Assembly: GCA_013399305.1 (NCBI GenBank)
Contig: VXAI01000341.1
Span: 539,785-603,784, forward strand
Source of the DNA: Rostratula benghalensis
Taxonomy: Eukaryota > Chordata > Aves > Charadriiformes > Rostratulidae
Direction: 5' to 3'
DNA length: 64,000 nucleotides
In this document: positions 46,401-60,053 of the stretch, piece after piece
Layout of the letters: every line of letters starts with the position of its first letter
Position numbering within the stretch: the stretch's first letter is position 1
The notes under the pieces: model-generated
What the model saw: only the letters and a program-made list of their open reading frames with translations
Database searches by the model: none
What the model was told of the DNA's origin: nothing
Program-made: the position numbers and the translations under genes

Positions 46401-49400
46401 AGATTTTATTCAACGTGCAGGGAAATCTGGATAAGAGGGAGATTGGGGGATTTCTTAATGTTGGACTGAGATTTCAGCAGGGATCTTATCACCTGCAAGG
46501 GCTCAGCCTCACCAGCACAATGTTTCTGTTGGCTGGTCAAGGAAAGCGAACACCACATTTCCCACTTGGAGGATCCCTGCAGAGAAATTGTCTCTGATGG
46601 AAGAACGTTCAGTGGCACTGGCTTAGCTTGTACTGCTTTCATCCAGCTGGGCTAGGCTTTAAGATTTAGATACTGTCAGAAAGGAAAAAGCTACCTAGAA
46701 AGGCCCACCTTAATATTGACTCTAAGAGAAAGGAATTGTTAAGGCAGGTTGATCCTTGACTTGGCTTCCTTCTCATTATATACCTTCTGCATCCTCTTTC
46801 CCTTGTTCCCCAGCTCTGTCCCATCCCATTCACATGCTCTCAGACTGGTCTGGGTCAGTTCTGCCATGGTTTTGTTTTTCAATTAGGCAAACATCAAAGT
46901 GGACTTCCCTTGGCTTGAAAGAAAGGGACATAGAATTTTCTCTTATGTTGTTATCAGAGTCCTGCATGCTTCAGCTGACAAACATATTATCAAACATCCC
47001 TAAACAATATTTGCTCAGAGTGCAAGAGAGAAAAGACATCTAATACCTGGTTTTAGATTCATTTCCTTCCTTATGTATTTTATTTGTTTTTCTTTGCACA
47101 TACTTAAACTGAAGTTGCTTGTTAAGATTTGTTCTCTGGTGAATGCTTGCTCATGTTTAAAAGTTGGCTGGCTTGAGACTGATTTTTCTCCTTATCTCTA
47201 CATCTTGCCCTCAGTGGTGGTAAATGGCAGAGAATAATAGCTTCTCTGGGGGGCAAATATCCCCATCTGTACCCAAAACAGCAGCCTCTGGTGAGGTAAA
47301 AGCTGTGTGTGGCAAGTAAGTGCCGGGTCAGCATGCCGTGCTAGGTAGCAGTGTCTTGTAGACTGCTCTTACAGATGCTCTTGGGTCTATTCAGTACAGG
47401 ATGCACTTCACTATTACTGAGGACAAAACCTCAGCTGGGAAGCATGATTTGCATTGCTGCCCCTAGGGCTGGAAATTATGCATGTTGCTGAAATAAAGTT
47501 ATATCTCCCTTAGTTACAACCCATTGCCTCACTGGAGTCTGTTTGACCGGGCATCTTGGTCTCTATGAAATCTCTGTGTGCTCTGCTCTGAAAAAGAGCT
47601 GCAGACAGCAATGGTTTAACCAAATCAGTGTCACTGTTTTACCTCAAATATGAAGTTTAATAAGGGAAAATAACAGCTTAATATGGAAAAGCATCTTGTA
47701 GGCCAGGGGGACTGAACTTGTATGAGTGACTGCTGCCAAGAGGATAAGGGAGTTGTACGTTGTATTCAGAGATGTGCTGTGGGAATGCCAAGCTTGGTGC
47801 AGAAGATGGGAAAAGTGGTCCTTTCAGTCCAGTACCTTGTCTGAGCTTTAGACTTTGCAGAAGGAGATTCCTCAGGGAATAACCTGGATTAAGAGATGGG
47901 CTCATTCTTTTGCATTAGCCAGTAATTTCCTCATGCAGTAACACAGGAGAAGCAAAGAATTCCCCATCCTCATCTTGTTTTACTGCATGTCTTGGCACAT
48001 CCCAGGAGTGTGCTGTGAACTGTGATGACTGATGTCCTCTGCAGGAGGAGAAGGAAATAAGGACACTGGGTTGCCTGGTTGGGGTGAAGTTTTCCCCTGC
48101 CTCTCCCCACCAGTCTGTTCTTAGCCTATATACCGTAGTTCTGGATTTTCTGGCTAAGCCTTTCCTAGCACCAAGTACGTACCTCAAAGAAAGGTAAGCA
48201 AATAGTTGAGAAGCTAGCAGTTTCTTTTGTGCCCCAGAGATTTGCTGTAAAAGACACTTCCTTTTCCAGGAGACAAAGTCAGAAGTTCCTTGCTGTTCAG
48301 TGGCATGATTTCCAGCTGAGGCTCAGACATGGAAATATTGATGCGGTGAAAGAGATGGTGTTGCAGGAATCCGCAGGCTCCTGCTGCTGGCAGTGTTGTG
48401 AAGCGCTTCCAAAGAGCACATTGGGTCTTTGGTAAATTGAACAGCTTTTGATGCTACCTTTTCCTGTTGATGGATTGGCTGACTCAGATTCTTAAATCAA
48501 ATCACTCTTTTTCTCTCTCTTCAAGCAAAGTCAAGTTTTCTTCTGCCAATCTCTGCTGCAGCCTGTGATCTGCTTGCCACTGTAGTGCTTACACTTGTAA
48601 TTTCTGTTTTGCTGAGCACCTCCAGGTTGGGATGCCAATGAACCCTGTGTCTCTGACCAGTGACTCTAGCCATTCAGGCTCTAGCCTCTTAAAAAAAAAT
48701 TAAAATTGTCTAGTATTTATTTGAAGGTTTAAACATCTCTTGGCTTGCTTAATACTGACCACTAGGGTCTATCACGGGTGACCACCTTCTTCCCTTCCCA
48801 CCTCAAGCCTGACTACCATAGTAGAAAGTCTGTTATTTGCTTCAATTCCAAATGAGTTCAGTGCTCTGTTATTTTTTAGTATTCCTGGCCTGACAGAGTT
48901 CCTCTCATTATAAATTATTCTGTCTGCTTCAGCTGCATGGTTTTTCTCATTTACATTTAGGATAATGGGAGTAGAGTTGCTTTTGATCACTTAAGTGAGC
49001 TAGATTTTGGGTTAACATTATTATAAAATTGGAAATCTGTCTGGAAATTAGGGATTTTGAGGTTTTCAGTACTTGTAAAGCACTGCAATGAGTAGAAAAA
49101 CTAATATACTTCTTCCCTGCACATTGGTGAAACTTCTTGATGTATGTATGAAATGTGAAAGGCGTAAGACTAATAACATTACAAATATCACCACATGTAC
49201 TAAATGGTCTTCTGTAAAATATTTTTAAAAATACTTCAACATATTTGACTGACACTAAATAGGGAGAAGATTAATAATAACTGTAGACTAGTGCTGTAGA
49301 CTAGTGTGAGACCTGTAAAATGAGGCTTAGGCTGTTTGGTAGAAACATACAGCAGCTCTTTAGCCCTGTATTGTAGCAGTAGTTTTATCCTATATTTAAT

Positions 49401-51544
49401 GAAATGTATGTGAGTATATAAGGGTCTCTGCTGTATTTCAGAAGGGGATACAAATTGCTTGACTACTTTTTGTTTTTCTCTTGTTCTGTTACGCTTTTGC
49501 ATCTTGAAGTCACATGAAGATACACTCACTTCTAGCTAGAGAGTAGGTATATTTTTTAAGGTACGTGCATTTACCCAGGTCGGACTTTCTCTTAGCTCTC
49601 CTCTCTATCCACTTTTTTCACATTGCATATATGTATCTTTTTTTCCCCTTATGAGGACATGATTCTTTTGCTCAAAATATCACATTTATGATTTGCAGTG
49701 GCATCAGATGCTTAATATTATGAGTCTATAAATTATACAGTGGCAAGGATATTACACATCTTAAAAACCTCTAAAGGATACTATTAAAAAAATCTACTTT
49801 TTTCATTTCTCTGTCCTCCTATTTGCCTTTCTTTACCATTTTCCAACTTGCTCAGTTTCTGCTGATGCCCATGGGGTTCTACAACACTTTTGTTGGTAGT
49901 GCAAGTTGATAAGGTGTAGTTTAGGCTTCCAGGTCAAGAGTACATTATGGAAAATCCCTGTTCTGGCACAACAGCACCTGGATGTTCCTCTGTGTGGTTG
50001 GTTCCTCTGGTTTGGACCAGTACTTCCCCTGGGCACATAAACTTTAGCACCTGTCTATATGTATAACCACAAGCCAAACCTGTGTTGGCAGGCATACTGC
50101 TTCAACTTAAAATATATTGCTTTTCGGCACTATTCACTTTCTTGTAGGGTTTTTTGGTTTATTTTTTGTTATGTCTGTCTTTTCTGCTGACCCAATTCAA
50201 AGTTCTACAAGGTCAATGGGTATATTCCTCCACTTCACAAGAAAAAATATGCTTACATTGCAATGTGCTGGTCTGAACTAGCCATTAATACCCTGAAAGG
50301 TGACATATGTAAAGCTAGAAATTAGCATTGGAGGGTTTTCCACCTTGGGCTTATGTATTGTCATCTTGTCATCAGATTTGGCATAAGAGTTTGTAACTAC
50401 TTCTCAGCCAAAGCTGGCTGCATAAGAGGTGGTAGCCCTTCATGGTGCAGGGCCAAACAAGTTAGGTCAAATCTCCTTTTCTGATTTGGGATGCTGTTAC
50501 TTCCTACATCTCGTCCCTCTGCTGTGACTTTTCAGCTAAGGTGATGTGGCAATGCCTCTAGCCCTGGAGCCTTTAGCCTAGAGATCCTTGAAATGCAGAG
50601 GCATATAAATGCATATTCAGCATCTCCACCAGCACCCAACATCCTGCCTCAACAAAAACATAACTTTTAGGACGTGGATGAGAGACGCTTGCCTGCCAGG
50701 CTTCTTAGAACATCAGCATGGACTTAATAGTGCACCAAGTTGCCTGTGTCCTTAAGTATGGGAGTCTAGTATGAAAATGGGGTATACTTGAAAGTGTTTC
50801 ACCTTAAAACTCTATATTGCATGGTTTGTTTATTTGTTATAAATTCACTTCTCTGAAGCAAATGTGTTTTTCATAATATTAATGACGTTCTCATTGTTAA
50901 AGACTTCCACAGAACACCAGATATCTATAAAACAAATTTAGATGCAAGTCGTTAAGCATTATTTAGGCAGATCCCTGAGCTAATATGAATACAGCTATTA
51001 GAATTGAGCTTTACAAAATACTGACATCCCTGCATAAGTAATAAAGAGTTTTGGAAGGCAGCTAAAGAAAGTTTTATGCTTTTTCAGGGAAACTGCTTTA
51101 TTTCTGAAAGTAGCTGAATACTGATATTCTTACAATGGAGTTTTGTCAGCTGCTTAGATTGGTTTATGTGAATTTTATTTCTTTTTTCTTCTGTTGGCCC
51201 AGCCTGCCTTCCATCTGTCACTCCAGGAGCCGAAAGCAAACCATTGCCAAGTCTGGGGAGAGGACTGAGCTAATCCGAGCTCCAAAATGAGATGTGGCTG
51301 AGAGGCCAAGGCACCAAGGCTGTGCCTGCCCTCTGATTTACAGGAGGGATCTTGATAACACATCCAAGGTGCACCAGAGCATGCTCAAAGGATGGGACAA
51401 GACAGTCTTGCTCAGCATTTTTTTTTTTTTTTTTTTGGTTCCAGTGGTCAGCTCTTTCTGTAGTTCAGGCTGATTTTCTCATATGAGGAAGAATAAATAG
51501 AATGAATAAATAAATGACATAGAAGCCAATGCAATCAGAGACTA

Positions 51545-51618
51545 AGTGGAGCAAGTGCCCTGTAGAGAGAAATCACCTTGGAGTGGAGCAAGTGCCCCGT
51601 AGAGAGAAATCACCTTGG
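51545..51618. repeat. Two-copy 37-bp tandem duplication
   Basis: A 37-base unit starting AGTGGAGCAAGTGCCC is present at 51545-51581 and 51582-51618 with a single T-to-C difference. The near identity suggests a recent duplication. Confidence 0.92.
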
Positions 51619-54600
51619 CAGCTTTGGAGGAGGGTTTGGTTTTTTGCATCAGGTTTGAAATAACCAGTGGACTGTAGCAAAAGCAGAAAATTAATGGGTT
51701 TGGTGAAAGACAAAAGATGAGCTTCTGCTGGCAAGTTTATAATTCGTGTTGCTCTAGAGGATGCTAAATATATAGGATGATGATAACATCTGTACAGATA
51801 GGAGGCCGTGCTTTCAGGTCTCTAGTTCACGTATGGGAATGTGGAATGACCTGTAGGCTAATAAAGTCACGGTTAGAGAAAGAAGGATATAAGCAACCCT
51901 AAATCCACCTTTGATACTTTGTGTTTTATTCCATTTCTTCTATTTGAATTCAGCTGACCAGCCCACCCACAAAGTGTGTTTGCACTTACAACACTGGGCA
52001 TTGGTGCTGATTTGGAAGCCTAGCAAAGGCACATGAAACCAGGAGGAACCTCAAGTCCTGAGCCTCAGAGCAGCAAGGATCAAGGGATAGTGCATGCAGT
52101 GTAAGGGGAGATGAAAAAAAAAAAAAATCCTGCAAAATATAGGCTTTGTGATTTTAATCTGGCAAACCAGACAAGAGGAAGCAGGGCCAGGCAACTTTCC
52201 ACCCATCTCTCCCCCATGCCTCTTATACAGGTGTGCTGCAGGGCTAGGGAGCTATTTGTTGTAGTTTCAGTGTGTTGTCTCCTTGGGTTTTGTTGTACTA
52301 TGCCTTCTTCCTCATGATAACAGCATAACACAATCAGATTTTAAATATTAATATGGAGATCACAGGAGTATAGCTTCGAAGCACCGAATCACTGAGGACT
52401 GAAAAGTCTAATCCATCCTTTTGAAAGCTGTCCAATTTCTTTTTTATTTACAGCATTTTAACCATTTCACAAATTAGAAAGCAACCATCCAGCCATTTCA
52501 CAGGCAGATTATGATATGTTTAAAACAGTCCAAGGTATTTATCTGAATGCAATTGGCCATCTTGCTGACTAACATCTAGATTGGAGATATTACACACGCA
52601 GATGAACAGAGACTATTTGAAAATGATAGTTTTCTCTTATTAAAGTTGTGTTTGTAACTTGCAACTGAAGAAATGCTTCTGATTGTGATATAAACTGACT
52701 GTCTTTGTCTCTCAGGAGCATTCGTCATGTAGATTGGATAGATCAGAAAATGCTAGGGTGTGAATAGTCATTTTATGACTCCTGCACTTGCTTCCATTCA
52801 TCACAAATGCATAGATGAGGAACTGGCTCTGTCTTGCACTGCTTCTGCAGAGCACATTGAAGTTGTTCAATTAAGGATGCAGAAGTACAGGCAAAAGGCA
52901 GGAAAACATTTGCTGCCAAACTGACCTGAAAAAATTGTTTTTCCCTCTTAGAAGCTATGCTTGTGCTTGTTCTGCATAAAACCTAAAAGGTGTGTTTCGG
53001 CTTGCAAGGGTAAAACATACATGTGTTATAATTAACAGGTTAAAAAAAATAATTACAAACATAGCAGTCTCAGCCTCCAGTAAATCTTTTGAAGCTGTAA
53101 GCATAGTGCTCTACATTTTTATACTTTAATGTGGTCTGAAAGAAAAACTGACAGCACCTCTTATTGAAATCAAAAGTGATTTCTCTAACAGTGGGATACA
53201 GGGGAATTCCTAGCAGGCTTCTCTTTAATAGAGTATGAAGGATTCAGGCTGGAAGACAGTGTGTAATACCTGCACCACTGGCTCTGATGGATGTGAATCA
53301 CACCAGGGGACAGCGATTGTTTAAGAGGTTAGAAGTTCACTCCATACATTCAATAATAATATGCAGCTGGTGTGCCCTTAAAAAGAGATTGTATGCTCCA
53401 CCCCACACCCCTGCCCTGTGTGAAATAACATGTGGACTGAAAAGGAATAGTAGTCAGTAGTCAGGTTTTATGTGTTCAAATCCAGAAATTCAAAATAACT
53501 GCCAACCACATCTGGTAGTATTTTTGAGAACTAGAGTGATCTGAAGCTAAATTGTCCAAAAATACTAAAAATGGCTCTTAAATTGAACTCTCAAAGCTAT
53601 TAGTCTATTTATAATAAATCCTGATCTATGTCTATTAGGTCAGCTCTTCTGTAATCCTTTCCTGTTTACCAGGCCTCATATGGCCATAGTTTGTCTGCAT
53701 TTCTAAAAGCATTACAGCATGGTGTTGAAAAAATTGTTCCATTTTTATGTCTTGAGCACAGTGGTCCAGTTAAAGTTCTGCCTGAACATTTAGAATTGGT
53801 TGCAAAGTCTGGAAAGAACAATATGGCATCAGTGCTCTCTTTGGATGGGTGCTGAAGGGTACAAAAGGTTCACAAAGGTGGCTATGGCAGAGATCCTGGG
53901 TAGGAAAACAAAGCTAAGACCATAGGAACTGACTCCTGATAAAAGAGGAGCATGGTGAAGACAACAGATGATGCTCATGTGTTGTATCATTTAATTTCCT
54001 GGTGTTGATGGATATGCCAATGTGCTGTAACCCTGTGCTAATGATAGTTAAAACATTGTCTGATGTCTTTGAAATTACACATTTTAAGTGGGACCCAGTA
54101 ATTTTTTTGGAGAAGAATTGGTCAGAGAAGAAAAGAAGAAAAGAAAAAAGTAGCTTCTTTCATTCAAATACAAATAAGTTTGGATTCTGATAATAAGGTC
54201 TTTTGGGAGCTAGAAAAAGTATTAAGCACTCACAGACACACACACACAAAGTCCCATTAAAGCATAAAAAAGTTGATATTTCGTCAAAAAAACCTGCCAG
54301 GCTGTTGTTTGGGTTCTTACTTTTTTCAGGCAGAACCTTGAAGTTTCCAATAATATCTAGGATGTTTCTGACAAAATGACCTTCCTATTGCAATACGGCA
54401 TGTGTAATGAATGGTTGATAATTGTCAAAAATACTAAGTTTTCATTCAAAAGGACTTTAGTAGATGTACTTTTTGTGAATTGGTCCCATGTGGTGACTAC
54501 TTTGAATGTATTAATTGTTTTGCTAAGAGTTGTGGTGCAGTGAGAAGGGAAGAATTTAGATAGATTGACTACACTTGAGCCTGGTGCTATGACTATTGTT

Positions 54601-56010
54601 CACTTCAGTTCTCATCTTTGTTGTTTAATGTTAAATGCTCAAATAGAGATTCAGAGGAAAAAACCCAGCGACTAAAGTGATTCCAGCTTGAAGTGCATTG
54701 AAACAGCTGGGTTTGTATCTTGTCTTAGACCACAGCTGTAGGTTTCCTCCTACTACAGGGAACTCAACATCTGGTCCATATCCATTGCAGCCTCTGCCCA
54801 GACCCAGCAGAATAGTTACATGTGGGCAGAGTAGCCTCGGGCATGAAAACTAATCCCCAACTGGAAGAAGTAGAAACAAAAATTCAGAGAGGGTTTTTTC
54901 ATTTGGCAGTAGTCCACAAGGGAATGGACCTTTCTTCTCTCAGATGCAGCATCATCCTCCTGCTATTTCAGATATTAGGTAAGAGGGAGGAAAAAGAAGA
55001 GCTATGCAACTATATATCATACTTCATATAACTTTTTTGGGGTGCACGTTTACATGCAATTTTGCTGTTGGAGACAACAGATTGTGTTGGACACTCTGGG
55101 GCCATCACATATCTAATTTTTGCTTCCCACTAACGTTTTTTGCAAGCCTTTTGTCAGTCTCACTCTATAAAGCTCCAACAACAAAAACCACCATCCCAAC
55201 TCCTCCAAAAGCAGTGTGCGAACTGCAGAATTCTGTTCATGCACAATTCTGGCTCAGCTTCCTCAAGTAATGGCATGTGTGAGTACAGAGGAAAGCTGTT
55301 CAGATGTTTGATGTGAGGCCTTTTGGCCTTCATCTGCAGTAAAAATAAATCATAGTTTCTCTGAAAATTATGGAGGCAGCTGAACATAATTTAGGGGCTA
55401 GTTGCCTCTCCAGCTCCTGGGTGGCACTGGCATGTAGCTTTTGGTCTTCCTGCAGACATCCAATATGAAGTTTGCAGGGTGATGTCTTTTGCAGTGTGGA
55501 CTCGGCATAACATTGCAGTCAAGTGTTACATTAACAACCGGGTTGTTAACATCCTTATGCAGCTCTTAGTGACTGTACTGTGTGTGCAAGGAACAGCCTA
55601 GGTGCTCCTTGACTTCAGTCATCCTTTTCTGTCACCTTACAGGGAGTTTGGAGAAAAGCCAAACAGAAAAAAAGGCAAAAGAAAATGGGAACATATGTAT
55701 TTTCAATATTTTTTTTTTCCTAATGGGTTTCAGAAGAAACATTCTGAAATGCGTTTGCAAATTCCTGAAGAAAACTATTTCCCATGAGATGCATTTATGT
55801 GACAAGGAAGAGAAAAACAGCTGTGATATAATCATCCAACTGTATTAGGTTTGGGGGTGGGGGTTTTTGTGCTGCTTCATTCAGGACATGCCTAAACCTT
55901 CTCATTTTCTATGTAAATCCAACTCACACCATTTTCAGTAGACGACGAAATTATATTAAATGCTGTAAGCGAAGAATGTGGTTACCAAATATGAAAAAGG
56001 CAAAACTAGC

Positions 56011-56060
56011 AGAGAGGCAGAGAGGGAGGGAGGGAAAGATGGAGGGAGAGACGGAGGGAC
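56011..56060. repeat. GA-rich low-complexity tract
   Basis: A nearly pure purine stretch of GAGGG-like units. Three GGG runs are closely spaced (56024-56034). The fourth lies nine bases on, so it narrowly misses the standard quadruplex pattern. Confidence 0.8.
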
Positions 56061-58463
56061 CTTCAGGCTTTGTGTTTCTCTCAGCCTTTCAGAAACCAGC
56101 TATGCTTCATTTGTCTTAATGTGGCAGTGACATGTAAAAATAATTGTGAATGCATCCCAGATGTGCTCAAGGAGGCACTTGGGTTGCTGTATCCTCTTAA
56201 AGATGTTGAACCACTTGGATTACTTGTACTTCAGTTGTTTGAGTATTGCACTAGCTGCAGTGTAGGGAGCAGGTACGGGCTCTTGGCTGCTGGCACGTCT
56301 GCTTTGGTATCAAGCTCGGGAATGTAAAACTCAATGGAGAGTGAAGTCATCATGGTTTGCTTGGATTTTAAAAACATGGAGTGAAACTTGGAGTGTGGCC
56401 TCTCCTTCCAGTTACATGAGTGAACACTGGCTTGTAGCCCATAGACATCAGGCTAAACCTTTGGATTGCAACCCCCTGGGGAGAGCATGATGGATGTCTT
56501 CTGTCATCACCCAGGAAATCTTGTCTGCAATTTCTGCTCGAGGGGCACCTAGTTGTCTTCATTCATAGGACATGACATCTTTTAAAAAGTATTTTCAGTT
56601 ATTGAGTACATGGGGTCATAGACTGGATACTTAGATGCCAGAAGAAAAAAAATGAGAAAAAAGGTAGCCTGGCAGTGACCACAAATAGCCTTGCTTGGAA
56701 TCAAAGCATCTTTTGTGATAGGAAAACCCTAGTCAGAGTCGTCTGGAAAAAGCAGTCTCCTGTGTCTGGGAGCACCAGGAGGAGGTGAGCAGAGCAGACA
56801 GTAAAATGACATGTGTGCTGGCTTTTCCTGGTGGCAGATACAAAATGCTGTCTTTTAACTCTTGATATGGCAACACATGCTAAATACAAGTAGTAAAAGT
56901 AAAATAAGATCATACATTTCTGGTTGTAACAGTGTTGATGATATTTAAAGGTTTCTGGTTGTCTTTCTGTCTGAGTTAATCTGGAGGTTTGATCTCTGTT
57001 CTGTGCAGTAGGATTTAGGTAATTTTGCACAGGTTGCAGTCTCTTTGTGGTTTTGCTTGGATCTGAGAAGCATTTATATGTAAATGAGCCTGATCTCATG
57101 TTCTTTCCCTTCTTACCAATTAACTTTGTTTTAAAGCACACAGTTGGCTAAGCAAAATTGGCAAGTGGTACTGCCTGGGGTGGGTGAAACTGGGTAGTGT
57201 CAGCATGGTGATCATGTTTGTTGAAGCTCATTACCAAATTGACTTATTGATAAATTAGACATTTGAACAGAGTTCAGCGGTATCCCATCCATCTCACTTT
57301 TATGTCTTCTTATAATTTGTCTTACGTAAATGGAGGGGTCTTATGTAAATGGTGGAGGGGTTTATTTTGAAAAGCAGCAAGAAAGCTCAGTTAAACAAGA
57401 AAAAAATCGGAAGAACAAGTCCTTAAAGAGAATTTGACACTCTTGCCAAGGAGTTTATGAAAGATAAAACAACTAATTTTTAAGGCTAAAAGAAAATGCT
57501 GTTAAATCCCTTGTGTCTAGTTGTTACATTAAACTTGCCAGAGCCATTCCAAAAAACAACACACCATGAGATATTCAATGATTGTCAAAGAAAACTGTGT
57601 TCAAAAATACAGCACCCCCGTGTGTGGATCAGAGGGAGCTCCTAGGTGCTTGGTGCATCTTTCTAAATGTTCACAAATGACTGTAAGAATTAGTTTTAAA
57701 GGGGTTGCTAGTTTTGACTTTGAAACTGCATCTGCTGTATCTCCACAGTACCTCTGTACCTGTAGTGCATGACATAGGTTATTTTACGAGTGAGAAATAA
57801 CTCGTTATTGCATGAGTAAATGGGAAATTTTCTGCAGGTTGTTATCTACCAGGCTAATCATTATTATGAAGAGATAAAATACATACTCATGCGAAGACAT
57901 GCTGTAGTAAAAACAGGTACTTCTGTACTTCTCTACAACTTTAATGATTCCTCTAGTGTCAGATGGAAATCATTGCTTGGTGATTTAGCACAGCTGTAAT
58001 CAGGAACTAGAAGAAATCTGTCAATGTTTGCAGAACTTTGCACTGTATTTTTTTAGTTTATTCAAACTCAGGGCTCATAGTGGAAGGGAGGGGGCAAGAG
58101 AGGTCTGGAAAATTTGATCAATGAACTCGTGAGACCTGATTTCAGATCAGTGGCCTGGTGCACGGGTGGTTTAGTCTGTGCTGCACTATTGCTCACCTTT
58201 TTGGAGATGGCGGGAAAAAGATAATCCCATTTGCTGAGAAACAGTAGAGGTGGGATTTTTAAAGTGAACACTTTCTTGAAAAATACTGATCCCTCAGAAA
58301 ATTATGTTTAGGCTGCTGTTGAGTTTTAAAGGTTGAGCACAGGATGTCTCAAGCTTGGAGTAAAATTACCTAAAAACCAGAAAAAGCATGTGCTTCAACT
58401 GCCATATTTCTCTGGGGAATAAGAATTGCTCATGGCACCATGGGCTTAAATTACTTAAATAGG

Positions 58464-58548
58464 AAACAAAAACAAAAACAAAAATAAAAACAAACCCAAA
58501 CCCAAACCAAAAAAACAACAACAACAAAATCCCCAAACCAAACAAAAC
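58464..58548. repeat. A-rich (CAAAA)n-like tract
   Basis: About 85 bases made only of A and C apart from two T residues, in CAAAA, CAAACC and CAA patterns. It is simple sequence. No body of a SINE or processed gene copy is visible upstream on either strand. Confidence 0.85.
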
Positions 58549-60053
58549 CTTTTCAGAATGGGAAAAACTCCTATTTTGCACTAAAAGCAGGCTTGAAATA
58601 GGTTGACTTGAAGGAACTCCAGTGACGGCAATATCATGATACATTAGTGAGTGTGCTCTGCTGCACTGCACCTAAAAGAGAGGACAGTCTCTGACCTCAG
58701 GAGCTTGCAGACAGCCTGCTCACAGAGTGAGACAGTTAAGAGGCTGCTTCTCACACTTCATTTTAATTTCTGGCTAGGCTGGAGTTCACACATGTCTGTG
58801 TTTAATGTAGAAACTCCAATTCATGTTGGTGGACAAGGAGCGTCTGTGATTCTGAAGGATTTTGGGGATGCTGGAAGATGTAGGATGGTAGTGAGATGTG
58901 GTGGCATGGGAATTAAAGGGAGAATGGTATCAGACATCGATCAGACAATCCTATTCATATGGCCTCCTTACCTATCTTTCCCAGACAGCCCCAGTGTTTC
59001 TCCAGGCAGGGATTGAGGGGTAAATTAAATCTGGCATTTAATTGGAGTGAAAGTGTTATGTTGAGAGAACCAGTAGGGTGCTCATCTTTGGGAAAGGCAA
59101 AGAGGATGGGAGAAGCAGGCTTCTTTACAAGCTATACACGTCTGGCAGATGTGATTGGAGAGCCTTTGGAGGCAGTAGGCCTCAGTTTCCCCACCTGAGA
59201 TTTCAGGGCAAGCCATATAGAAATCCACATAAAGCTCTGATTTGTGCAAGCACCTTGATCTAAATAAGAGACAAAACAATGTAATTATAAGGTGGACATC
59301 ACTCAATATTCACCACATGCAGTACTTAGTGCAGCTATTGCAAGGTAATAGATTGATTAATGCATTTCTAAAGCTGGTTCCCCACCCCTTGCTGCTCAAC
59401 TGCTCATCACAGATTTTAAATTAAATAGCCTGTTGAGCATTAAAGTCTCAAGGATTTGGCTGGGCTGATGTGCAACTTTGCATATGCCACGTGGCATGCA
59501 GCTCGAGGTCCAAGCACTGCTGTTGGGATGTAGCAGCAAGGCATGAACCAGACATAAAAGAATGGCTTGCTCCAGAGAACAGCCTTGCATTCATTGCTTT
59601 GTGCACTGCTATTTTGAGGATGGATTTGTGATGTGGTGTGGGTTTTTGTCATTACACCATGGAAATTGTTTTTCTGTCCAAACCAGCTGGGTCTTCACCA
59701 ACACTAAAAAATTAAAATCACTTCTGTGCTAGGTGTTCCCTGAAAGATGGAAAATAAGATTTTTACATTAAAATGCCAGGAAGAAACATGGTGAGGGCAT
59801 AAAATGCTGCATCATCTGATGCTAGTGCTTTTGGAAAATCAGCTGTGCTCCAGCAGTCGTTACCCCTCTGTGTGCTCTCTGGCTGTGTGCTCCAGCTTCT
59901 GCCTAAAAGGTGACTGTGCAGCAAACCTTGCATTAGCTGTAGCTCCAACTACACCCCACAGGCCACCATGCTCAGCAGAGAGAATGTCCTCAGGACCTAG
60001 GCTTGAGTCCCTTTTTCTTTTCTTCTCTTTAATCAGCTCTGCCTTTGTTTCAG

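Larger units (their letters stand above)
13515..60053 (+). other. ADGRL3: Giant intron of the ADGRL3-like gene (46,539 bp)
   Basis: Bounded by a GTGAGT donor at 13515-13520 and a strong pyrimidine-rich acceptor ending TTTGTTTCAG at 60053. The two flanking exons join in phase 1 to give a glycine codon and then VSTSG, the arrangement expected in latrophilin-3. The intron holds four CR1 insertions outside the nested one, one nested CR1, and long repeat-poor stretches. I found no further exon in it, though a very short exon could be missed. Confidence 0.85.
43496..60053. other. Long CR1-poor intronic stretch up to the stalk exon
   Basis: About 16.5 kb of intron without a clear CR1 copy. It holds simple tracts (T run at 51418-51436, a short CA run near 54236-54249, purine-rich 56011-56060, A-rich 58464-58548) and a 37-bp tandem duplication at 51545. 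The open frames are unconvincing. The one starting at 59804 is intron read-through into the 60054 exon. Confidence 0.6.

Noticed and set aside
52385..52425. Possible 40-base CR1 3' tail (CCGAATCACTGAGG ... AAAAGTCTAATCC)
   Set aside because: It resembles the minus-strand CR1 terminus, but it is too short and diverged to claim without alignment.
54236..54249. Short (CA)n run as a microsatellite
   Set aside because: Too short to be worth a separate feature.
56011..56060. G-quadruplex in the GA-rich tract
   Set aside because: The fourth G run is nine bases from the third, beyond the standard loop limit.
58464..58548. A-rich tract as the tail of a SINE or processed gene copy
   Set aside because: No element body or target duplication is visible on either strand.
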